Positions 7,719 through 14,325 of a DNA stretch of 16,664 nt are shown here, in pieces. Made by a program: the position numbers and the translations under genes. The DNA lies in contig CAZVEO010000053.1 of the NCBI GenBank assembly GCA_964626385.1, positions 1 through 16,664 on the forward strand, given 5' to 3'. The stretch is from Scybalousia_A sp964626385. GTDB taxonomy: Bacteria; Bacteroidota; Bacteroidia; Bacteroidales; P3. How positions within the stretch are numbered: position 1 is the first letter of the stretch; each line of letters begins with the position of its first letter. The notes below the pieces were generated by a model. It saw only the letters and a list, made by a program, of their open reading frames with translations. It searched no databases and was not told the DNA's origin.

Positions 7719-8219
7719 TTAGAAAGAATTATTGTGTATTCTTGTTTTGTCGTATTTGTCTTTGATATTGGATGCTTTACCCGGATAGCCCAAAGGAATT
7801 ATACATAAGGCTTTAATATTGTCAGGCAAAGAGGGTATAAACTTTCTCACAACCTCTTCTCTGTGTTTATATGGATAAACAGCCGTCCAGCATGCTCCTA
7901 TGCCAAGGCTCTCGGCAGCAAGAAGTATGTTTTCGCTTGCTGCAGAGCAATCTAACATCCAACACTCAGGAGCAATATCAATATCTCCACATACAATTAT
8001 AGCCTTATTGGCAAACTCTATCATATGAGCGTATTCCATATTTTGCCCTATGTTTTTCATCAATTCCTTATCGTCTAAGATAATAAAATGCCACGGTCTG
8101 CTATTATGTGAAGTAGGTGCAGCAAAGCCTGCCTTTATTATTGTATCCAAATATTCTGGGCTTATTTCTTTATCTGTATATCTTCTTACAGAACTTCTTT
8201 TAAGTATTGTATCTATCAT
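7719..8219 (-). CDS. nitroreductase-family FMN-dependent oxidoreductase
   Basis: Nitroreductase-family enzymes are FMN-binding NAD(P)H oxidoreductases acting on nitroaromatics, quinones or flavins; the physiological substrate here is unknown. The 166-residue product has the short single-domain form. FMN-contacting motifs are RRSSVRRYTDKEI-like residues at the N-terminus (KRSSVRRYTDKEI, about 7-19), PTSHNSRPWHF (about 35-45), LAAESLGIGACWTAVYP in the middle (about 99-115), and IIPLGYPG near the end. The frame stays open upstream to 8273, but a -7 promoter element lies at 8240-8247 inside that extension, and the family start is MIDTILKRSSVRRY, so the ATG at 8217-8219 is chosen. It is transcribed divergently from the DUF1015 gene and converges on the terminator at 7671-7707. 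Confidence 0.9.
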   Translation of the reverse strand: MIDTILKRSSVRRYTDKEISPEYLDTIIKAGFAAPTSHNSRPWHFIILDDKELMKNIGQNMEYAHMIEFANKAIIVCGDIDIAPECWMLDCSAASENILLAAESLGIGACWTAVYPYKHREEVVRKFIPSLPDNIKALCIIPLGYPGKASNIKDKYDKTRIHNNSF

Positions 8220-8239
8220 TGTTACTTTTTTCCTTTTTG

Positions 8240-8274
8240 CAAAGATAGAGTTTTTTCCTCTATAAAGATACAAA
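8240..8274 (-). promoter_or_regulatory. promoter of the nitroreductase gene
   Basis: The minus strand has TATCTTTG (8240-8247), an exact TAnnTTTG -7 element 20 bp upstream of the ATG at 8219. The nearest TTTG (8271-8274) is 23 bp further upstream, slightly longer than the usual spacing. The -7 element leaves a very short leader. Confidence 0.55.
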
Positions 8275-8287
8275 AAACATATAAAAC

Positions 8288-8318
8288 TTTGTCAGAATAT
8301 GAAAAATCTGTATTTTTG
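8288..8318 (+). promoter_or_regulatory. promoter of the DUF1015 gene
   Basis: TTTG (8288-8291), a 19-bp spacer and TATTTTTG (8311-8318) match the Bacteroidetes consensus. Transcription would begin near 8325, leaving about 40 nt before the ATG at 8368. This rules out the in-frame upstream ATG at 8299, which lies inside the promoter. Confidence 0.7.
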
Positions 8319-8367
8319 CAAACAATTAAAACAATTGAAAATAAATCATTTTAAAGAAATAAAAATT

Positions 8368-9621
8368 ATGGCAAGAGTAAAAGCATTTAGAGGGTTCCGC
8401 CCACCACAAGATATAGTTACAAAACTTTCTTCTTTGCCTTATGATGTAATGGATTCTGAAGAGGCAAGAGAAAGAGCAAAGGATAACCCATATTCCTTAC
8501 TTCATGTAACTAAGGCTGAAATAGATTTGGCACCGGGAACAGCAGACGATGCTCCTGAGGTTTTTGAGAAAGTTGTAGAAAACTATGCCAAATTCAAAAA
8601 GAATGGTTGGTTGGTGCAAGATGGAGAAGAAAAACTTTATATCTATGCACAAACAATGAACGGAAAAACTCAATATGGTATAGTTGGTTGTACTCATGTT
8701 GATGATTATTTTAATGGTATAATCAAAAAACACGAACTTACCCGTAAGGATAAAGAAGACGGACGTATGGTGCATGTTAATATAACTAACGCTAACGTTG
8801 AGCCTGTTTTCTTTGCTTACCCTGATAACGAGGAAATAAACTCTATAGTAGAGAAAATAGTAAAGAATGAAAAACCTGTTTATGACTTTATTGGAAGTGA
8901 TGATGGTTTTGGACATACTTTTTGGGTAATAAACGACAAGGCTACTATCAAACGTATAGAGGAAATATTCAATAATGATATACCTTATCTTTATGTGGCG
9001 GATGGACATCATCGTACGGCTGCTGCCGCAAGAGTAGGTCAAGAGCGTAGAGCAAAAAACCCTAATCACACAGGCAATGAAGAATACAACTACTTTATGG
9101 CTGTTATTTTCCCTGCAAATCAATTGACTATCATAGATTATAATAGAGTAGTTAAAGATTTGAACGGGTTAAGTGAAGAGGAATTTGTAAAGAGAGTTGA
9201 GGAAACCTTTAATGTAGAAAAAATGGGTGCTGAAATCTATAAGCCTGAAAGTTTGCATACTTTCTCTATGTACCTTGGTGGCAACTGGTATAAACTCTCA
9301 GCCAAAGAAGGAACCTACAATCCTAATGACCCTATTGGAGTGTTAGATGTTAGTATACTTTCTACAAATGTTTTAGACAAAGTGCTTGGCATTACAGACC
9401 TTAGAAGAGATAAGAGAATAGACTTTGTTGGAGGTATTAGAGGTTTGGGTGAATTAAAACGTAGAGTAGATAGCGGAGAAATGAAAGTTGCATTTGCCCT
9501 TTATCCTGTAAGTATGAAACAACTTATGGAAATAGCAGATACGGGCAATATTATGCCTCCAAAATCTACTTGGTTTGAGCCAAAACTTCGCTCTGGTTTG
9601 GTTATCCACGAATTGCAATAA
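8368..9621 (+). CDS. DUF1015-family protein
   Basis: The 417-residue protein belongs, from recalled family features, to DUF1015: N-terminal FRGFRPPQDIVTKLSSLPYDV (about 7-27), YSLLHVTKAE (42-51), KHELTRKDKEDGRM (121-134) and YVADGHHRTAAAAR (209-222). The DGHHR signature resembles the binding motif of ParB/sulfiredoxin-fold proteins, a superfamily that includes free-serine kinases. In Bacteroides, DUF1015 genes are often found next to serC and serA, which suggests a role linked to serine metabolism. Both points are inference, and neither ser gene is in this window. The start at 8368 (MARVKAFRGF) is preferred to 8299 because a consensus promoter occupies 8288-8318. The gene is monocistronic and ends at the terminator at 9678-9709. 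It is probably cytoplasmic. Confidence 0.88.
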   Translation: MARVKAFRGFRPPQDIVTKLSSLPYDVMDSEEARERAKDNPYSLLHVTKAEIDLAPGTADDAPEVFEKVVENYAKFKKNGWLVQDGEEKLYIYAQTMNGKTQYGIVGCTHVDDYFNGIIKKHELTRKDKEDGRMVHVNITNANVEPVFFAYPDNEEINSIVEKIVKNEKPVYDFIGSDDGFGHTFWVINDKATIKRIEEIFNNDIPYLYVADGHHRTAAAARVGQERRAKNPNHTGNEEYNYFMAVIFPANQLTIIDYNRVVKDLNGLSEEEFVKRVEETFNVEKMGAEIYKPESLHTFSMYLGGNWYKLSAKEGTYNPNDPIGVLDVSILSTNVLDKVLGITDLRRDKRIDFVGGIRGLGELKRRVDSGEMKVAFALYPVSMKQLMEIADTGNIMPPKSTWFEPKLRSGLVIHELQ

Positions 9622-9677
9622 GCAACTTGTTGTTATCATAAGCATAACATCGCTTTTAATTTTCATTTAACATAAAA

Positions 9678-9709
9678 AAGATGCTCTTTCTTTAAAAAAA
9701 GAGCATCTT
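9678..9709. terminator. bidirectional intrinsic terminator
   Basis: A perfect 12-bp stem, AAGATGCTCTTT (9678-9689) with AAAGAGCATCTT (9698-9709), has an 8-nt loop, a T-rich run after it on the + strand and A-rich sequence before it. It terminates the DUF1015 gene. On the minus strand it lies 15 bp beyond the TAA at 9725-9727, as expected if the lipoprotein gene originally ended there. Confidence 0.9.
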
Positions 9710-9724
9710 ATTTTTTTTGTATAA

Positions 9725-9844
9725 TTATTTCTTATGGAATCCTTCTTTAAGAAACAAAATAACTCTCTTGCCATTAGGTAATACATATTCCCATTTAACA
9801 AAACCATAAATGCTATTAAACCAATATTTTACATAGTATTGTCC
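9725..9844 (-). pseudogene. in-frame coding remnant beyond the lipoprotein stop codon
   Basis: Directly after the TAA at 9845-9847 the same frame stays open for 39 codons to a second TAA at 9725-9727. It reads GQYYVKYWFNSIYGFVKW, then EYVLPNGKRVILFLKEGFHKK. The aromatic strands, the GFVKW and PNGKR turns and the closing beta strand look like the C-terminal end of a folded envelope protein, not random intergenic sequence. The lipoprotein would then be 206 residues. The second stop is adjacent to the bidirectional terminator. A nonsense mutation is the simplest explanation. Confidence 0.6.
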
Positions 9845-10345
9845 TTATTCTTTTAATAAATTGGTATTTTTACCTTTTATTATAAAACATTCCAATTTTT
9901 CTTTATTGTATATAAGGGAATCTTCTCCATCTTGCCTATATTCATAGGTAATAGTTTTACCCTTAGCTTGTTTAAATGTAGATTTTTTTATTATTATTTC
10001 TCCAGTAGCTTCTACTATACATCCTATCGGATAAGAATATGTTGGAAAAGGCAAAATTCCTGTAAAATAAAGATTTCCCATACGTGGAGGGTGCAAATCA
10101 ATTGCGTTTTTACTCTTGTTGTACGTTGTTGTTTCCAAATAATCTCGTTTATCACATTGAGAATAAAGGTAGTTTATTCTCTTATCAGATAAAATGGATA
10201 AGGTAAGTGAGCATGTAGTTGTTGTATCATTATTTTCGTTTATAAAAGAAATTTCATACAAATAAGAATCCACTTTCTTATAAATACTATGTTTATAAGA
10301 GGAACAACCACAAAAAACGATAATGGAAAAGAAATAAAGCAACAT
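9845..10345 (-). CDS. probable lipoprotein, likely truncated by a premature stop
   Basis: The 166-residue product starts with a short hydrophobic leader ending in a lipobox-like VFCGC, so Cys14 is the likely acylated residue, followed by SSYKH. The mature part is Tyr- and Thr-rich with probable beta strands, and no family was recognised. It ends NTNLLKE at a TAA, after which 39 coding-like codons continue in frame, so the natural protein probably had 206 residues and this allele lost its C-terminal strands. It is the third gene of a minus-strand module, 34 bp after the four-helix membrane protein and behind the sigma factor. That position suggests an envelope component controlled by or signalling to this regulator. 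Base use is like the neighbours. Confidence 0.65.
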   Translation of the reverse strand: MLLYFFSIIVFCGCSSYKHSIYKKVDSYLYEISFINENNDTTTTCSLTLSILSDKRINYLYSQCDKRDYLETTTYNKSKNAIDLHPPRMGNLYFTGILPFPTYSYPIGCIVEATGEIIIKKSTFKQAKGKTITYEYRQDGEDSLIYNKEKLECFIIKGKNTNLLKE

Positions 10346-10379
10346 TTTTTTAATAAAAATCCAGCCATATGATTTATTT

Positions 10380-11048
10380 CTAACCTTGTTTATCTATAAT
10401 TTCAAATGGTTCTTTTTCTAACTTTTTCTGAACTATTAAGCTCCATTCTGAAAATAGAGTTTTTATATATTTTATGTTCTTGCGATAAATATAAATACAC
10501 AGTAATATACCTGTAATTATTATTGTAATTATAGAAATTAGATATATGTATTTATAGCCATTCCATTCTAAGAAAATATTTACGTCTGTAATGCACCATA
10601 TAGTTATTGGTACAAGAGAAAACAATGACACAGGCATTATAATTAATAATGCTATCAATAAGTCTATTTTTTGGAGTAGTAGTAATTTTATTGTTCTTTT
10701 TGCCACCTCTATAGGAGTATTACTTATTACATCTATTCGTAAAGCAGAGATTAATATCACGAAACTATCAATAATGGCAATTATACCAATTATTAAAGTT
10801 ATTATATAAGAAATCTTTGGAGAATCAATGTTAGAAAATATTTTATTCCATTGTGTTAAATAAACACATAACACAGCTATTCCCATTATAATGGCAAATG
10901 ATTCTTGGAAGATAATATTTTTGTATAAAAAACTACGCTTGCGATTAACGATAGCTACACTATTTTGCTTCGTCTTTTTATCTATAATTTCAGTTTCTTT
11001 TTCCCATAAGGAAAAAATTTTTTCTATATTATCTGTTTCGTAACTCAT
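10380..11048 (-). CDS. four-helix membrane protein, putative anti-sigma partner
   Basis: The 222-residue protein has a charged cytoplasmic N-terminus of about 44 residues (IEKIFSLWEKETEI, NRKRSFLYKN). Four hydrophobic segments follow at about 45-67, 79-103, 122-150 and 166-188, and the Lys/Glu-rich tail is probably cytoplasmic. Its ATG (11046-11048) lies inside the end of the sigma-factor gene (20-bp overlap), indicating translational coupling. Bacteroidetes ECF sigma genes are frequently followed by a membrane protein of this design with an LW motif in the soluble N-terminus, which is thought to sequester the sigma factor. The anti-sigma role is therefore inferred from position and topology; no zinc-binding HxxxCxxC motif is present. 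The frame is intact although the genes on both sides look damaged. Confidence 0.7.
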   Translation of the reverse strand: MSYETDNIEKIFSLWEKETEIIDKKTKQNSVAIVNRKRSFLYKNIIFQESFAIIMGIAVLCVYLTQWNKIFSNIDSPKISYIITLIIGIIAIIDSFVILISALRIDVISNTPIEVAKRTIKLLLLQKIDLLIALLIIMPVSLFSLVPITIWCITDVNIFLEWNGYKYIYLISIITIIITGILLCIYIYRKNIKYIKTLFSEWSLIVQKKLEKEPFEIIDKQG

Positions 11049-11507
11049 ATTTTTTCAAATTTCTTAATTTTATCTTAATACGACTTATAATAGTAGAGAC
11101 ATTGGTCTGCGATATCCCCAAAATTTTTCCAATCTCGGCTTGAGAAATTTTATCAAGATATAAGTATATAATAGCCTTTTCTATAGAATTAAGTTGTTCT
11201 ATCAACTCATATAGTTCAGATATAAGAATGTTATCTTGTTCTGATGTTAAAGTTTCTTCTATGTATGTAGTTATTGCAATGTTCTTTTTCGTTTTAGCCA
11301 AACAGTGATAATGATTTATTGCTGTGTTGATAGCTATACGATAACCCCAAGAGTGTTCAGAAAATTCATGTCTAAAACTATCTTTTCCTTTCCAAATATG
11401 ATAAAGAATATCATTGTAAAGGCTCTCTTGCAAATATTTTTTTTAGGAAAATAAACTTTGCATATATGATAAATTGATGCTCGGTGTCTGTCTATCAAAT
11501 ATTCAAA
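11029..11507 (-). pseudogene. ECF-family RNA polymerase sigma factor, frameshifted at an A8 run
   Basis: The downstream frame (11029-11442) encodes LQESLYNDILYHIWKGKDSF and then HSWGYRIAINTAI, the second half of sigma region 2, and a region 4 helix-turn-helix (ISQAEIGKILGISQTNVSTI). It has no ATG; the first possible start is TTG at 11433, and a TAA lies at 11443-11445. The missing beginning of region 2 (EYLIDRHRASIYHICKVYFP) is in the next frame at 11445-11504. Adding one A to the A8 run at 11437-11444 joins both into an ECF sigma of normal length (about 156-158 residues). The upstream part also lacks an ATG in frame: TAA at 11508-11510 precedes it and TTG at 11498 is the only candidate, while an ATG at 11554 is in another frame. 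The gene is either inactivated, controlled by slippage, or affected by a homopolymer sequencing error. Confidence 0.75.
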
Positions 11508-11553
11508 TTACTGTTCTTCTTCTCTTTTACTTGATATATTTCTTTATTTAACA

Positions 11554-11572
11554 TTGTCTATATATTAGACAA
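11554..11572. promoter_or_regulatory. operator-like inverted repeat upstream of the sigma gene
   Basis: TTGTCTA (11554-11560) and TAGACAA (11566-11572) form a 7-bp inverted repeat with a 5-bp AT spacer. It lies about 50 bp upstream of the recognisable sigma-factor coding sequence and touches an ATG at 11552-11554. It could bind a dimeric regulator. The rest of 11508-11731 is AT-rich; no gene, consensus promoter or convincing terminator for the GH57 gene is visible there. Confidence 0.3.
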
Positions 11573-11731
11573 AACAAACCCCTAAAATCTCACAAATAGA
11601 GATATTTTTTTTGTAATAAAACAAATAATATATAGCAAAGTCTAATTAAATAAACTCTTCTCTTAAAAATACTATATACTATTTGGATATTTTTTATGAG
11701 TATTGATTATGAGGACTTTATTTTTTACAAA

Positions 11732-12913
11732 TTATTTCTTTTCTACGCAAAGACGAAAGTCGCTTAATATGTTCATATAGTTGGTATAGGCTTCGTATGG
11801 AGAGGAGTAATGGTTGAAATACTTGTGTACATCTCCGTCCGAGAACCATTTGGTACACATATAATAAAAATTGTCTGAAGTTTGCAAATGTCTCCAAATA
11901 TTCAGATAATCAGAATTGTTGGTTTGCTTTACAACATCCTCCAACTCATAAATTTGGTCAAAAGCATCGTTTTGTATATCATTACCCAACCAAGCAGAAA
12001 TATCTCTTTCTTCATCTGCCCACGAAATAGGGGCAACAGAGGAAAGAATATCTTTTGCTTCACAGTTTTGAGCAACTTCTGAAGGAGTAGCAAAGCCAAA
12101 ATCACTATTAGAAAAAACTTTTTCAGGTAAATATCTCATAAAATCAAATATGCCTGTTTCCTTCCATTGATGCTCGCCAAAGGTTTCATAGTCCATAAAC
12201 AAATTTATACACTCTGGATTATCAATAGCATTGAGCCAAAAAACAAATTTTTCTGTTGTTAAAGGAAATTCCGACCAAGAATGTTGAGAAAATCTAAAAG
12301 CAATATCGTCAGAAAGTTGAAAGTTTTTACAAAGAAGTTTTAGTCCATTATGGTCTCTGTGCTGATAAACGTAGTTTGGACTTCTCCACGCCAACATTTG
12401 CTTTGCACCTTCTATGCATTGAGCTTTGAAGCCCAAGCGTCTGACCATTCTACCTATTTCATCGGAGTATATAAGTTCTGTATTTCTAAAAACTGTTGGG
12501 GTAATGTTAAAAAGTTCTTGCATCAATTCAGTGTGCATTTTTACTTGAGCCTCAAATTCTTTCTCGCTTTTCAAAGCAGCCAATGAGTGCATATAAGTCT
12601 CTCCCAAAAGTTCCACACATCCCGTTTTGACCAACTCTTGAAAAGAAGTAAGTACTTCGGGAGTGTATTCCATAAATTGTTCCAAAGCGGTTCCCGTTAT
12701 GGAAAAAGCAATCTTAAATTTGCCATTGTATTTATTTATCAATTCCAACAAAAGAGCGTTCATTGGCAAATAACATTTATCCGCAATACGTCTACATAGC
12801 CAACGATTTTGAATATCATCATAATAATGATGACTCTCGCCTATATCAAAAAATCTATAAGTTCTTAATCTAAAAGGTTGATGTACTTGAAAATAAAAAC
12901 AAATATTTTTCAT
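11732..12913 (-). CDS. glycoside hydrolase family 57 alpha-amylase-like enzyme
   Basis: GH57 enzymes cleave or rearrange alpha-1,4/1,6-glucans by a retaining mechanism in a (beta/alpha)7 barrel. The five conserved regions can be seen in the 393-residue product: HQPFR (11-15), ELLGETYMHS (101-110), FRNTELIYSDE with catalytic nucleophile Glu146, FMDYETFGEH with the acid/base Asp241, and WADEERDISAWLGND in the C-terminal part. There is no signal peptide, so it acts in the cytoplasm on glycogen-type glucan. It is the last gene of the operon, 33 bp after the GT4 gene. The order GH133-GT4-GH57 is the same as in Bacteroides, where these genes form a conserved glycogen locus. The exact bond specificity (amylase, 4-alpha-glucanotransferase or branching) cannot be read from sequence. 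Confidence 0.92.
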   Translation of the reverse strand: MKNICFYFQVHQPFRLRTYRFFDIGESHHYYDDIQNRWLCRRIADKCYLPMNALLLELINKYNGKFKIAFSITGTALEQFMEYTPEVLTSFQELVKTGCVELLGETYMHSLAALKSEKEFEAQVKMHTELMQELFNITPTVFRNTELIYSDEIGRMVRRLGFKAQCIEGAKQMLAWRSPNYVYQHRDHNGLKLLCKNFQLSDDIAFRFSQHSWSEFPLTTEKFVFWLNAIDNPECINLFMDYETFGEHQWKETGIFDFMRYLPEKVFSNSDFGFATPSEVAQNCEAKDILSSVAPISWADEERDISAWLGNDIQNDAFDQIYELEDVVKQTNNSDYLNIWRHLQTSDNFYYMCTKWFSDGDVHKYFNHYSSPYEAYTNYMNILSDFRLCVEKK

Positions 12914-12946
12914 AATTTTTAATTTTTTTTATTCTAAACTCTTTCC

Positions 12947-14278
12947 TTAACAAGTTACTTTATTGTAAATATCCAATATTTCTCTTGTTGCTTTATCCCA
13001 GTTGATAGTATGTAATTGCTGTGAAGCATTTTTCTTTATCATATTGCTAATAGCAGGGTAGTGTGTCAAAGAATATATTGCATCAGCCATAGCATCAATA
13101 TCCCAAAAATCCACCTTTATAGCATAAGAAACCACTTCACTTACTCCACTTTGTTTGCTAATAATAGTTGGCACTTCCTCTCTCATAGCCTCCAAAGGGG
13201 AAATACCAAAAGGTTCTGAAACAGACGGCATTACATAGACATCACTCATTCTAAACATTTTTTCTACGTCTTTACCTCTAAGAAAACCTGTAAAGAAAAA
13301 ATTCTTTGATATACGTTTTTTACCAACTAAGGCTATCATACGATTGAGCATATCTCCACTGCCAGCAAGTACAAAAATAATATTAGGGTCCTTTTTTATA
13401 ACTTTTTCTGCTGTTTCTACAAAGTAGTCAGGTCCCTTTTGAAAAGTAACTCTACCCAAGAAAGTTACTATTTTTTTATTAAATGGGTTTTGAAGTTTGT
13501 TTGTTATTTTTTTTTCTTTCTCTATGCCATTGTAAACGGTAGTAATTTTTTTCAAAGGTTGCGAGTAACGACTGACTACTATTCTTTTTGTGTAATTGCT
13601 TACGGCTATAATATGGTCGGCCTCTGTCATACCTTCTTTTTCTATGTCATAAACCAATTGATTTACATTTTCTCCGCTACGGTCAAACTCTGTTGCATGT
13701 ACGTGCACAATCAAAGGTTTGCCACTTATTTTTTTTGCCACTATTCCAGCCTTATAAGTCAACCAATCGTGAGCATGAATTACATCAAAATCATAGTCTT
13801 TTGCTATTTGCGTGGCAACAAGAGCGTATTTTTCCACCTCATCCATTAGATTTTCAGCATAACCTCCTTGAAAATCAAAACTACGAAAATCCATAGAGTT
13901 CTCTTGTGTTGTAATAGAAATATTGTTTTCCAAATATTTTTGCTCTTGTCTAATGTTTTGTATATTATAGTAATCCCGTCCTCCTATATATGGTACAAGA
14001 CGAGAATTTACTTCTATGAAAGAAAGATTGTTAAAATACTTTTTTACTATAGGAAAATTCAAAACAGAAGTCGGAGAAGATACCTTAAATTTTATTTCAT
14101 TTGCTCCCAAAATTTTAGAGCCGTTCTCTTTTTCGTCCTCAAATCTATGTGGAACAACAAAAAGCACCTCTGCACCTTGTTTTACCAACCCTTCAGTTAT
14201 GCGAAAACAAGCCGTACCCAAACCTCCAGAAATATGAGGAGGAAATTCCCAACCAAACATTAAAACTTTCATATTCAT
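12947..14278 (-). CDS. glycosyltransferase family 4, glycogen/starch-synthase-like
   Basis: The 443-residue GT-B protein probably extends alpha-1,4-glucan chains from a nucleotide-glucose donor (ADP- or UDP-glucose). The N-terminal domain starts MKVLMFGWEFPPHISGGLG, containing the glycine-rich loop typical of glycogen synthases, and has IHAHDWLTYKAG (167-178). The C-terminal domain has FLGRVTFQKGPDYF (273-286), the donor-binding E-x7-E motif EPFGISPLEA (355-364), and KQSGVSEVV. The GWEFPPHISGGLG opening and the operon context favour glycogen synthesis over envelope sugar transfer. The ATG at 14278 and the ATG two codons later (14272) are both possible starts. It lies between the debranching enzyme (47 bp upstream) and the GH57 gene (33 bp downstream). 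Confidence 0.9.
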   Translation of the reverse strand: MNMKVLMFGWEFPPHISGGLGTACFRITEGLVKQGAEVLFVVPHRFEDEKENGSKILGANEIKFKVSSPTSVLNFPIVKKYFNNLSFIEVNSRLVPYIGGRDYYNIQNIRQEQKYLENNISITTQENSMDFRSFDFQGGYAENLMDEVEKYALVATQIAKDYDFDVIHAHDWLTYKAGIVAKKISGKPLIVHVHATEFDRSGENVNQLVYDIEKEGMTEADHIIAVSNYTKRIVVSRYSQPLKKITTVYNGIEKEKKITNKLQNPFNKKIVTFLGRVTFQKGPDYFVETAEKVIKKDPNIIFVLAGSGDMLNRMIALVGKKRISKNFFFTGFLRGKDVEKMFRMSDVYVMPSVSEPFGISPLEAMREEVPTIISKQSGVSEVVSYAIKVDFWDIDAMADAIYSLTHYPAISNMIKKNASQQLHTINWDKATREILDIYNKVTC

Positions 14279-14325
14279 TCTCCTATAGTTTTAGTTCTTC
14301 TTTGTTTTATAAATTTTTAAAAAGA

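Noticed and set aside
8299..8367. N-terminal 23-residue extension of the DUF1015 protein
   Set aside because: A consensus promoter (8288-8318) occupies this stretch, and the family start MARVKAFRGF begins at 8368.
8497..9123. 208-codon open frame on the minus strand
   Set aside because: It lies entirely within the well-supported DUF1015 gene on the other strand and has a Cys/Ile/Tyr-rich antisense composition.
9845..9847. TAA read as a sense codon or programmed readthrough
   Set aside because: TAA ends other genes here (for example the LRR gene at 532-534), and no readthrough signal is visible; a nonsense mutation is simpler.
11640..11731. Possible terminator for the GH57 operon
   Set aside because: Only weak AT-only pairing (AAATA/TATTT) without a GC stem or clear T run was found.
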